From positions 1,674,001 through 1,738,000 of the forward strand of contig NZ_JAUSTJ010000002.1 of NCBI RefSeq assembly GCF_030812785.1: a DNA stretch of 64,000 nucleotides, given 5' to 3'. Positions 39,401-45,058 of this stretch are shown piece by piece (the stretch's first letter is position 1; every line of letters begins with the position of its first letter). Origin of the DNA: Sphingomonas kyeonggiensis (lineage in GTDB: Bacteria > Pseudomonadota > Alphaproteobacteria > Sphingomonadales > Sphingomonadaceae). The notes beneath the pieces were generated by a model. That model worked only from the letters and a program-made list of their open reading frames with translations, was not told the DNA's origin and did no database searches. A program made the position numbers and the translations under genes.

Positions 39401-42246
39401 TCACCACCAGCGGCGCGCAGACCTATAGCGGCACGCTGCGGCTCAACGGCGCCTATGCCGCCGGCGGGACCTTCAGCGTCAACGGCACGACGACACTGGC
39501 CGGCGACAGCAGCGTCACCACCGCGAACGCCAATGCCACCTTCGGCGTGGTCGGCGGCACCCGGGCGCTCACCGTCGATGCCGGCACCGGCACCGTGACG
39601 CTGGGCGCGGTCAACGGCCTCGCCGCGCTCTCCGTGACCGGCCGCGGCATCCTCACCAACGGCGCCACCACCGCGGGCGCGCAGAGCTATACCGGCGCGA
39701 CGCTGCTGCGCGGCAGTTACAACACCAATGGCGGCGCCTTCACCGTCACCGGCGCCACCACCCTCGGCGCCGGCGGCGTGGTCAACGTGGCGACGCAAGG
39801 CGGCGACGCGAGCTTCCGCAGCATCAACGGCCCGAATGCCGGGCTGAGCCTGGATGCCGGCAGCGGCGATGTGACGCTGGGCTTCGTCAACGGGATCGCC
39901 GGCCTCACCGTCACCGGCACGACGATCACCACCGCCGGCGCCACCACGGCCGGCGTCCAATATTATTTCGGCCGCACGCTGCTGCGCGGCACCTACAGCG
40001 CCACCGGCTTCAGCGTGTTCGGCGACACGATCCTCACCGGATCGACGACCCTGACCACCGCCAGCACCCTCGCCGTCGGGCTGGGCTCGGTCATCGGCGA
40101 CGGCAACAGCAGCTTCACCGTCAACGCGGGCAGCGACGGCACCGTCCTGGTCCGCTCGGTGACCGGCGTGACCGATCTCTCGCTGACCGGCCGGGCCGTG
40201 AACAACTACGGCGCGGTGACCAGCGGCTCGCAGACCTATACCGGCGCGACCAGCCTGGCCGGGCTGCACAGCGCAGGCGGCGACATCACCGTCAACGGCG
40301 CGACCGACCTGGCCGAGGACACCCATGTCATCGCCGGCGGCAATGTCGGCTTCGGCACGGTCACCGGCGCCCAGGCGCTGGCGATCGAGGCGGGCGGCAA
40401 CGTCACGCTCGGCGCGGTGACCGGCCTCGCCGCGCTCTCCGCCACGGGCGCGTCGATCACCACCGCCGGCGCCTCGACCACCGGCGCGCAGAGCTACACC
40501 GGCGCGACGGTGCTGAACGGCAGCTATGACGCCGCCAGCTTCAGCGCCGGCGCGACCGTGCTGGGCAGCGCCACCACCGTAACCGCCGCCGGCAACGCCA
40601 GCTTCGGCACGGTGACGGGCGGCGGCAACGCGCTGACCGTCACGGCGGGGGGTGTCGCGCTCGGCGCAGCCTCGGGCCTCTCCTCGCTGACCGCCACCGG
40701 CGCGACGATCGCCACCGCAGGCGTCTCCACCACCGGCGCGCAGAGCTACACCGGCGCGACCAGCCTCAACGGCGCCTACACCACCAATGGCGGGGCCTTC
40801 ACCGTCACCGGCGCTGCAACCCTCGCCGACGCCAGCAGCGTGACCACCGGCAACGGCGCCATCACGCTCGGCACGGTCGATGCGGCGGTCGCAGGCGGCG
40901 CTGGCCTGACGCTCGACGCTGGCACCGGCACGGTAGCGCTGGGCAATGCCGGCGCGCTCCGCCGCCTCGGCGCGACCGCGATCAACGCGGGCACCACCGT
41001 CCTCAACGGCGCCAGCTATGCCGCCAACAGCCTGAGCTTCACCGGCGGCGCGAACGCGACGGTGCGCCTGACCCAGGGCAGCACGACCTTCAACACCAGC
41101 CTGCCCGGCGGCGCGGGCGGCGCCATCTCGATCGCGCCCGCCCTGGTCGGCACCACCAACGCCCAGCAGAACGTCACCTTCACCGCCGGCAACGGCCTGA
41201 CCGCGAACAGCGGCGACGTGACCCTGGGCAATGCCGGTACCGACGCCGTCCGCCTCGGCACGATGACCGTGACCGGCCACGACTTCACCGCCACGACGGT
41301 GAAGCTCGCCGGCGCCTTCACCTCGGTGCTCAGCGGCTCGCAGCTGTTCAGCGCCAACACGCTCGACACGCTGGGCAACGTCAACGCGCAAGTGGCCGGC
41401 AACGAAAGCGGCCCGATCCGCGCCGGCGGATCGGTGACGATCGCCGCGGGCGGTTCGGGCAGCGGCTCGATCATCGCCGGCGGCCCGGTCAATCTCGGCT
41501 ATGGCGGCAGCGTCAGCCGGGCGATCACCTCGCAGGGCAATGTCGCGGTGACCAGCGGCGGTGCGATCACCGGGCCGATCGTCGCAGCCGGCGCGGTCAG
41601 CCTGACCACCAGCAGCGGCACGATCAGCGGCAGCGTCAATGCCGGCGGCCCGGTCTCGATCGTCACCACCAGCGGCGCAGTCACCTCGGCGGTGACCGGC
41701 GGCGGCGCCGTCTCGATCCTGTCGCAGCTCGGCGCGATCGGCGCGACGGTCACCGCCGGCGGCGCCATCACCGCCCAGACCAACGGCACCCTCACCGGCA
41801 GCTATACCAGCCCCACCACGATCACGCTCACCTCGGCCCGCCCGATCAGCGTGGTGGTCAACGGCAGCCTGGTCACGGTGACGGCGCCGAGCGGCTCGGT
41901 CACCGGCGTGTTCGGCGAGATCCGCACCAACAACACCGGCACGCTGATCGTCAACGACCAGCCGGTGATCGGCAGCGGCACCGCCGACGCGCGCCAGATC
42001 CTTATCGACACCTTCGTCCGCCCGGCCGGCGGCAGCGTCTCGGCGAATGGCGAGATCCAGCTGCCCGTCGGCCTGGCGCTCGGCCTGATCGCCCCGGCCG
42101 GCAACGGCCAGGGCAGCCAGCGCCCGGCGGTGGTGGTCAACAATGTCGCCCGCCTCGGCGAGCTGCTGCGCATCGGCTACACCGCGATCATCATCCAGCT
42201 CGACGAGACCAATCTCGACCTGGAGGAGGAACTGGCCGGCAATTGA
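30418..42246 (+). CDS. Giant two-partner-secretion exoprotein (filamentous haemagglutinin-type)
   Basis: A 3,942-residue secreted protein, presumably a surface adhesin. An extended signal peptide (residues 1-43, cut after PARA) precedes the TPS domain (about 44-250). That domain has the hallmark segment ILNPNGVLFSG (N133-P-N-G) and the VNRVISG strand that TpsB recognises. From about 390 to 2,230 the chain is right-handed parallel beta-helix with long internal duplications (see repeat entries). Residues 2,368-3,521 are 13 tandem repeats of about 89 residues; the last 420 residues are glycine- and serine-rich strands without a recognised anchor. It is nearly free of cysteine. ATG 30418 has GGGGATCAGGGA before it. 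It is followed by a terminator. Role in adhesion, biofilm or contact-dependent effects is inferred; no toxin domain is seen at the C-terminus. Confidence 0.92.
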   Translation: MSKLHSAKAAIVSSEGARRRLKRSALLLSAGLAAITLANPARAQLAPNALPTGGDVVHGSATIGTPTPSSMTVNQSTDRAVINWNTFDIGSGASVTFVQPSVTSITVNRVISGAAPSEIAGQLNANGRIAILNPNGVLFSGTANVDVGGLIASTGDIDQAAFMSSAGTLEITGANTGGEIVVNGNINISAGNLGLAAFVAPTVRNSGVITATAGRVQLGAGNAFTLDLAGDGLLQIGVPAGSALVQNNGQVFAEGGRIQMSARTAGGLIDNLVNTGTLSVDSATLDNGVIVLEAVGGSANLRGTIAANDRNSISRNILISSDQGVNISGNLGAASGTVNITAPHIYGAGKISTATALNLNLSNNGTDTSGLGNYINDALGVIGTTGFGTTLRLGAGTYRSGVRVDASDVRIDGQGVAKIGWTPGIENAIDIWGDYVTVQNLEIAGPATSGYTSFAWGSTNSRGIFVNRYADTVQLLNNNIHDIRTGIIVDGRNANTYLLNNRIDNTKSAISVQYTDGSNVVMTGNHGGTYGNEWGINLYLNGILQADGTTILPAAGSLGANTPLAEQQRLLALRAANGGMEVQNQGWSALNRTAVYVGPAGSNSNQGSPLGKLATLQAGVNAVVTGGTVHVADGNYSLGSAQLVINHGLSIIGQSQAGVVIDGRAVSANGLGTISVIADNVSLSNFTLLGSQLAGGNYGIKVAPNPAGHVSTAGGTGERVSNFAVSNVTVSGSRRAELDLNGVVGATITNFTADGQGTDGAGIQITDSANVTLSGVHTLNNNWGGVALYQSNSASGYNAQTTNINIDAGQNQFDEANGLFTQLTSTTQGFGQLNLAGFDYAIRNTGSRPDAGQFTWFQTDLAKATGFALALGAPTTSSIEGYTGTAFSNDFTVVAGLTIGAALRDARTGASINVGAGTYVENVLINKSGITLTGTNGRDLTTIQGIAGLGALGTVTVSNANNVTIDGFTILGIDNGNPGIENAALYLQGNNSGTTIRGNTITANGDLGLVSEYSATVSNLTIDGNIFNGQTFVGAAPSSAPSSQQFTTPNVSRQLVAIGGGAGGGNTSNVVFTNNQVTGNSGLNSGVTIDAVGATITGNRFASTTGGFGNMLRARGTNTSVTGNVIDMAGVDYTAGGLYIRDAAMTAASFADLLAANTLAGAGAWADASATGYHSLSRNIQGAVNEAASGAVVTVRPGDYLEGVTGVGYYGDAGAQSFGLYLYKDNITLRGVDAAGNAITDADDVAAFITSRYQAGFGAQHFISGNGVTIEGLGFKPAAVGDNKTVEVIGNAFTLRNSVIDNSGNQTAANLYIDDFNDPARTRLESFTITGNKFLGGTYASAMVVVAGGAGRTTDASNRIFANNYLSSSLTGMRGFQIQGYMPNTPWQQLYAGAVTVTGNSFDVDIPVRTVGLLRSVFAWDDVFRNNGNSFLRGGVLAYEGGSTNARATITAGGDPDIRITSTIDASVARAQNGDTVRILDGTYVLGSQLKIDRGIALVGQSQAGTILDGRTVNNGGGLGTILVAADNTTLANFTLLGSQLSGGNYGIKVQPDPLTYAPSQRISNVTISDVTVKGSRRAELDINGAVGVTLTNFTADGQGTEGAGVQITDSANVTLNGVHTLNNNWGGVALYQTNRAGGYDGQTTNINIDAAQNDFEEANGLFAQLESTTQGFGQLNLTGYNYAVRNTGHRSNGGQFTYFRTDLADATGWALSLGAASTGSIEGYTGTGYSNVFTVVQGLGIDSAVRDARSGGTINIANGTYTLAGTLMIDKSLSLVGASESGTILDASGLSVYGMRVHADNVSLSGFSLLAPSAVSSSTYGIKVEVGAGDTNGNARIDDFAIRDVSISGSRKTGLDLNSVIGATIDNVNVTGALAGNGISITDSANVLVRNTTTSGNAWGGLALYQANGPTGSNQQLTGITIEGNNLFGEANGLYLQDSSAINDVGTLSITGFDHIVRNTAFRPDGSQFTFFRTSLSDATGYALSLATPSSSSIEGWAVSAGTNQFTVVDGLSIAAAARDVRANGTINVAAGTYASGTVIGTNGVSLLGSSGAKIDASHDGDNGITITGDGVTVSGFEIFGPADQSYVSYAWPTITRGVVVANGADNVTVTSNTITGVRNGILIDGRNLNASLTGNLIDNTKSAISVQYTDGSNLTIAGNSEGSFGNEWGIITWLNGIWNGTTITASAGSLGANTPLSEQARLLALSAANGGMAVYNQGYSAANRTRAYVATSGVAGAQGSQRTLLNLQGGLDAVVSGGTVHIAGGTYDESVTLDALRILDISGTLRLNDLTFGAGAAGTNLGTSIIASGDMNIASGMVLTGDTTLLAGGALNLGSVLSPYNLTLTGNTVSLGQSVLNSLSVTGTSIVAAQVYTVGSQQYDGATTLNGAYYAGDWFTVSGLATLAGDTSITMTDGDIGIASLTGAHAFSASAGTRDVSIGQATGLASITISADEIVTAGASTSGAQSYTGNTVLNGAYSTNGAAFGVSGATTLAGDTSVTTAGGNASFGTLGGAYGLAADAGAGAIAFGAVNGLASLSATGATISTAGVSTSGNQNYVGAVSLGGSYATDGGSFTVQGVSTLTGTTGIATDGGSATLGIVAGGGNGLSLDAGSGAVTLGAASGLASLDATGATIATAGVSTDGAQTYTGTTLLAGSYSTGGAAFTVNGAAQLAALTDIATAGGAVSLFGGASGASDLGIDAGTGNVTLGTSDLGSLAIVGDTIRTHGVTSTGSQSYTGATTLDGLYLAGGSFAVADGTIIAGNTGVTTGGNASFGTIGGSGALAIDAGANAVTLGRVNGLAALAVTGGTIATGGAATNGAQSYTGATSLDGAYSTNGGAFTVNGASTTVNAVSIATTGGNASLGTVGGAGGLTVNAGTGNVTLGAVSGIASLSASGAVIATSGASTSGAQSYTGATTLAGGYATSGAGFTVNGAATLAGATSVATTGGTIGLGTIAGAGNTLAIAAGAGSVTLGAATNLGSLTASGALLTTTSVTTSGAQTYSGTLRLNGAYAAGGTFSVNGTTTLAGDSSVTTANANATFGVVGGTRALTVDAGTGTVTLGAVNGLAALSVTGRGILTNGATTAGAQSYTGATLLRGSYNTNGGAFTVTGATTLGAGGVVNVATQGGDASFRSINGPNAGLSLDAGSGDVTLGFVNGIAGLTVTGTTITTAGATTAGVQYYFGRTLLRGTYSATGFSVFGDTILTGSTTLTTASTLAVGLGSVIGDGNSSFTVNAGSDGTVLVRSVTGVTDLSLTGRAVNNYGAVTSGSQTYTGATSLAGLHSAGGDITVNGATDLAEDTHVIAGGNVGFGTVTGAQALAIEAGGNVTLGAVTGLAALSATGASITTAGASTTGAQSYTGATVLNGSYDAASFSAGATVLGSATTVTAAGNASFGTVTGGGNALTVTAGGVALGAASGLSSLTATGATIATAGVSTTGAQSYTGATSLNGAYTTNGGAFTVTGAATLADASSVTTGNGAITLGTVDAAVAGGAGLTLDAGTGTVALGNAGALRRLGATAINAGTTVLNGASYAANSLSFTGGANATVRLTQGSTTFNTSLPGGAGGAISIAPALVGTTNAQQNVTFTAGNGLTANSGDVTLGNAGTDAVRLGTMTVTGHDFTATTVKLAGAFTSVLSGSQLFSANTLDTLGNVNAQVAGNESGPIRAGGSVTIAAGGSGSGSIIAGGPVNLGYGGSVSRAITSQGNVAVTSGGAITGPIVAAGAVSLTTSSGTISGSVNAGGPVSIVTTSGAVTSAVTGGGAVSILSQLGAIGATVTAGGAITAQTNGTLTGSYTSPTTITLTSARPISVVVNGSLVTVTAPSGSVTGVFGEIRTNNTGTLIVNDQPVIGSGTADARQILIDTFVRPAGGSVSANGEIQLPVGLALGLIAPAGNGQGSQRPAVVVNNVARLGELLRIGYTAIIIQLDETNLDLEEELAGN
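31585..32209 (+). repeat. Beta-helix module Q, copy 1 (within exoprotein)
   Basis: A module of about 208 residues ending with IDNTKSAISVQYTDGSN, GSLGANTPL and a WSALNRT segment. It is repeated at 36499-37110 with the same order of motifs. Confidence 0.8.
32293..33174 (+). repeat. Beta-helix module P, copy 1 (within exoprotein)
   Basis: A module of about 294 residues: GxxxVIDGR, GGNYGIKV, GSRRAELDLNG, ITDSANVTL, NNNWGGVALYQ, EANGLF, SIEGYTGT, GTY. Copies 2 and 3 lie at 34834-35703 and 35671-36522. Confidence 0.85.
34834..35703 (+). repeat. Beta-helix module P, copy 2 (within exoprotein)
   Basis: The closest match to copy 1: the segments GGNYGIKV, GSRRAELD, NFTADGQGTEGAG, NNNWGGVALYQ and SIEGYTGT recur in the same order and spacing over about 290 residues. 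Confidence 0.85.
35671..36522 (+). repeat. Beta-helix module P, copy 3, diverged (within exoprotein)
   Basis: About 284 residues, sharing its GTY turn with the end of copy 2. The order is the same but more changed: YGIKVEV, GSRKTGLDLN, ITDSANVLV, NAWGGLALYQ, EANGLYL, SSIEGW. Confidence 0.75.
36499..37110 (+). repeat. Beta-helix module Q, copy 2 (within exoprotein)
   Basis: It repeats the 31585-32209 module, including the identical 16-residue segment IDNTKSAISVQYTDGS and GSLGANTPLSEQ. Module order along the gene is Q-P-unique-P-P-Q. Confidence 0.8.
37519..40980 (+). repeat. 13 tandem repeats of about 89 codons (within exoprotein)
   Basis: Each unit starts with a form of ITTAGASTTGAQSYTGATxL, continues with GAYSTNGGAFTVNGA and TLAGDTSVTT, and ends with LTVDAGTGNVTLGAVNGLAAL plus SATGAT. 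Average period is about 266 bases. Copies differ from each other by many substitutions and small indels, so they are old. A degenerate fourteenth start follows at 40981. Shorter stretches are quoted here joined; no unit is identical to another. Confidence 0.9.
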
Positions 42247-42267
42247 TCCGCGCCATCGCCTGAATCG

Positions 42268-42298
42268 AAAGGGCCGGGAGGAAACCCCCGGCCCTTTT
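42268..42298 (+). terminator. Bidirectional intrinsic terminator
   Basis: An 11-bp stem AAAGGGCCGGG / CCCGGCCCTTT with an 8-base loop and TTTT on the plus strand, 22 bases after the exoprotein stop. On the minus strand it follows the AraC-family gene's stop directly and also gives a short T-run. Confidence 0.88.
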
Positions 42299-43263
42299 CA
42301 TTGTCCCTCGCCGCGATCCCGCGCGCGCTTCCGGCAGTCGCTCGGGCTTTCGCCGAAGCGCTGGCGGAACAGCCGGCTGAGATGCGCCGCATCGCTGAAC
42401 CCCAGCCGCTCGGCGATATCGCCGATCCGGTCGGCGCGCGGCAGCGCGAGCAGCGCCGTCCGCGCCGCCTCAAGCCGGCTGGCGCGGATATAGGACTGGA
42501 TCCCGCCCTCCTCCTCGAACAGCCGGTGCAGCGTCGAGCGCGAGATGCCGAAGCGGCGGCACAGGCTCGCCGCGTTCAGCCCCGGCGAGCCGAGATTGCG
42601 GTGGATCTCGCCCCGCACCCGCAGCGCCAGCGACTGCGCCGCGCTTTCGCCCAGCGCCGCCTCTCCCTCCGCGCGGATCGCCAAAGCGAGCATGTCGATC
42701 AGCGTCCGGGCGACCCGGGCGGCATCGGTCTCAGGGATATATTTCATCCCCTCGGCAAGCTGGACGAGATGGCTGTGGAGCAGCGCCGCCGCCACGCGGC
42801 CGATCACCCGGCCATGCAGAGGCTCGACCGGGCCGATCTCCAGCTCGGCGCGATCACGCGGCACCGCGAACTGGATCGAGCGGTTCTCGGAGATCACCAC
42901 TGACGAGACCTGGGTAAGGTCGAGCAGCACCACCTCCCCCACCTCGGCGACGAACGGCAGGCCCGCGGCACTGCCATGCGTGCGCCCCTCGAGCAGCACG
43001 CTGATCCCCAGCGCATCGATCCCGTCCGCCGCGATGCGCTCCGCCGTGCGCTCGAACCGGCGCGCGGTCCCGTGCGAATAGGAAACCGGTACGCCGTCGA
43101 GCAGCACATTCTCGGCAGTGGTGTGGAACGGGCCGATCGGCGTCGAGTCGAATACCGAGGCAATGCTCGGCCAGCCCCGGGCCGACCACAGATCATGCCG
43201 GTCGGCGGCAGGAAAGCCCGCAGTCGTATAGTGATCGGTCTTGATTCCGCGCGGCGGCTTCAT
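42298..43263 (-). CDS. AraC-family transcriptional regulator
   Basis: A 321-residue regulator. The C-terminal 100 residues form the double helix-turn-helix: LNAASLCRRFGISRSTLHRLF and IGDIAERLGFSDAAHLSRLFR, then RQRFGESPSDCR. The N-terminal 200 residues match the AraC-binding-like domain found in FeaR/OxyR-like activators of aromatic and amine catabolism. ATG 43263 starts the first conserved segment. It is divergent from the molybdenum oxidoreductase operon, with 194 bases between, so control of that operon in response to an aldehyde or aromatic is the simplest reading. A perfect palindrome lies at 43314-43325 in the gap. Confidence 0.9.
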   Translation of the reverse strand: MKPPRGIKTDHYTTAGFPAADRHDLWSARGWPSIASVFDSTPIGPFHTTAENVLLDGVPVSYSHGTARRFERTAERIAADGIDALGISVLLEGRTHGSAAGLPFVAEVGEVVLLDLTQVSSVVISENRSIQFAVPRDRAELEIGPVEPLHGRVIGRVAAALLHSHLVQLAEGMKYIPETDAARVARTLIDMLALAIRAEGEAALGESAAQSLALRVRGEIHRNLGSPGLNAASLCRRFGISRSTLHRLFEEEGGIQSYIRASRLEAARTALLALPRADRIGDIAERLGFSDAAHLSRLFRQRFGESPSDCRKRARDRGEGQ

Positions 43264-43313
43264 GGTCTTCCGAGGGGGCGGCCCGTTTTATTTGGCGGCT
43301 TTATCCCCTTATT

Positions 43314-43325
43314 CCAGCATGCTGG
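43314..43325. promoter_or_regulatory. Perfect palindrome CCAGCATGCTGG
   Basis: A 12-bp perfect palindrome 50 bases upstream of the AraC-family start codon and 132 bases before the divergent paoA start. It could be an operator. AraC-family proteins usually bind direct repeats, so the binder is uncertain. Confidence 0.3.
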
Positions 43326-43457
43326 CAACATCTGCTCAGGCTCGGTTGTTCTCCCCCGATCGGAGGCCCCACCAGGCCGCGCTTTGCCTGGCCCCGGGTT
43401 CGCGTTAGAACGTTGAAGTCGGAACACGCACCAGCGTCATGAGGAGCAGATGCCGAT

Positions 43458-44108
43458 ATGCACGGACCAGGCGATTTCGAACTATCCCGGCGCGGTGTCT
43501 TGATCGGCGGCGCTGCCTCGGTCGCGGCCACCGCCGCCCCTGTCGCGGAGGCCGCTCCCGAGCAGGCCGGCTCGGCCGGTGCCGGCACGCCGGTGATGGC
43601 GAAGGTCGGCTTCAAGGTGAACGGCAAGCCGCATGCGCTGGAGCTCGACACCCGCACCACCCTGCTCGACGCGCTACGCGAGCATCTGCTGCTCGGCGGC
43701 ACCAAGAAGGGCTGCGACCATGGCCAGTGCGGCGCCTGCACGGTGATCGTCGACGGCCGGCGGATCAACTCTTGCCTCAGCCTGGCAGTGATGCACGAAG
43801 GCGACAGCATCACCACGGTCGAGGGCCTCGGCACGCCCGAGAAGCTGCACCCGATGCAAGCCGCCTTCGTCAAGCATGACGGCTATCAGTGCGGCTATTG
43901 CACCCCCGGCCAGATCTGCTCGGCGGTGGCGGTGCTCGACGAGATCCGCGCCGGCATCCCCAGCCACGTCACCGGCGACATCGCGGGCAAGCCGGCGATG
44001 AGCGCCGACGAGATCCGCGAGCGGATGAGCGGCAATATCTGCCGCTGCGGCGCCTATTCGAACATCATCGAGGCGATCGGCGAAGTCGCCGCGCGGAGGA
44101 AGGCATGA
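43458..44108 (+). CDS. paoA: Aldehyde oxidoreductase iron-sulfur subunit (PaoA-like)
   Basis: A 216-residue, Tat-exported [2Fe-2S] subunit of a xanthine-dehydrogenase-family enzyme. The leader contains [19 protein letters not shown]. The plant-type ferredoxin cluster ligands are in [13 protein letters not shown] plus Cys in NSCLS, and the second cluster in [11 protein letters not shown] and NICRCGAY. It passes electrons from the molybdenum centre. GAGGAG precedes ATG 43458 at a long spacing of 11 bases. The gene overlaps the next by 4 bases (ATGA). In Escherichia coli, PaoABC is a periplasmic aldehyde oxidase that detoxifies aromatic aldehydes, and this set has the same subunit order. Confidence 0.93.
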   Translation: MHGPGDFELSRRGVLIGGAASVAATAAPVAEAAPEQAGSAGAGTPVMAKVGFKVNGKPHALELDTRTTLLDALREHLLLGGTKKGCDHGQCGACTVIVDGRRINSCLSLAVMHEGDSITTVEGLGTPEKLHPMQAAFVKHDGYQCGYCTPGQICSAVAVLDEIRAGIPSHVTGDIAGKPAMSADEIRERMSGNICRCGAYSNIIEAIGEVAARRKA

Positions 44109-45055
44109 AGGCGTTCAGCTACGAACGGGCGCATAGCCCGGCCGAGGCCGCCGCGATCGTCGGCCGCACCCAGGGCGCCCGCTTCATCGCCGGCGGCACC
44201 AATCTGCTCGACCTGATGAAGCTGCAGATCGAGACGCCGACCCATCTGGTCGACGTCAACCATCTCGGCCTCGACAAGATCGAGGCGACGCCCGAGGGCG
44301 GGCTGCGCATCGGCGCTCTCGTCCGCAACACCGATCTCGCCGCCGACAGGCGCGTCCGCAAGGATTATGCCCTGCTCTCCCGCGCGCTCGTCGCCGGTGC
44401 GTCGGGCCAGCTGCGCAACAAGGCGACGACGGCGGGCAATCTGCTCCAGCGCACCCGCTGCCCCTATTTCTACGACACCAACCAGCCCTGCAACAAGCGC
44501 AAGCCCGGCAGCGGCTGCGCGGCGATCGGCGGGATCAACCGCAGCCTCGCCGTGATCGGCGCGAGCGATGCCTGCATCGCCACCCATCCCAGCGACATGG
44601 CGGTGGCGATGCGCACGCTCGACGCGGTGGTGGAGACGGTGCGCGCGGACGGCGCCACCCGCGCGATCCCGATCGCCGAGTTCCACACGCTCCCCGGCGA
44701 CACGCCGAACGTCGAGAACAGCCTGGCGGCGGGCGAGCTGATCACCGCGGTGACCCTGCCCCGGCCGATCGGCGGCACGCATATCTACCACAAGGTCCGC
44801 GACCGCGCCTCCTATGCCTTCGCGCTCGTCTCGGTCGGCGCGATCCTCCAGAAGGACGGCACCGGCCGCGTCGCGTTCGGCGGCGTCGCACCAAGGCCCT
44901 GGCGGATCGAGGCGGCGGAAGCCGCGCTGGCCCAGGGCGCCAAGGCCGCCGCCGCGCTCGCCTTTGCCGGTGCCAAGCCGACCGAGCAGAACAAGTTCAA
45001 GCTGGTGCTGGCCGAGCGCACGCTCGCCGCCGCCATTGCCGAAGCGAGGGCCTGA
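44105..45055 (+). CDS. paoB: Aldehyde oxidoreductase FAD subunit (PaoB-like)
   Basis: A 316-residue FAD-binding subunit (xanthine dehydrogenase subunit M). FAD-binding segments are [13 protein letters not shown] near residue 30 and [18 protein letters not shown] near residue 110. As in PaoB, the chain carries extra cysteines ([19 protein letters not shown]) fit to hold an additional [4Fe-4S] cluster that xanthine dehydrogenases lack. It has no signal peptide of its own, so it would be co-exported with PaoA. Start ATG 44105 overlaps the paoA stop; paoC follows after 3 bases. Confidence 0.92.
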   Translation: MKAFSYERAHSPAEAAAIVGRTQGARFIAGGTNLLDLMKLQIETPTHLVDVNHLGLDKIEATPEGGLRIGALVRNTDLAADRRVRKDYALLSRALVAGASGQLRNKATTAGNLLQRTRCPYFYDTNQPCNKRKPGSGCAAIGGINRSLAVIGASDACIATHPSDMAVAMRTLDAVVETVRADGATRAIPIAEFHTLPGDTPNVENSLAAGELITAVTLPRPIGGTHIYHKVRDRASYAFALVSVGAILQKDGTGRVAFGGVAPRPWRIEAAEAALAQGAKAAAALAFAGAKPTEQNKFKLVLAERTLAAAIAEARA

Positions 45056-45058
45056 GCC

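Noticed and set aside
37519..40980. Possible CRISPR or DNA satellite because of the regular period
   Set aside because: Period is about 266 bases with imperfect copies, all in frame inside one gene; there are no short identical repeats with unique spacers.
38659..41391. 910-codon antisense open frame within the repeat array
   Set aside because: Same cause as above; its apparent periodicity only mirrors the coding repeats on the plus strand.
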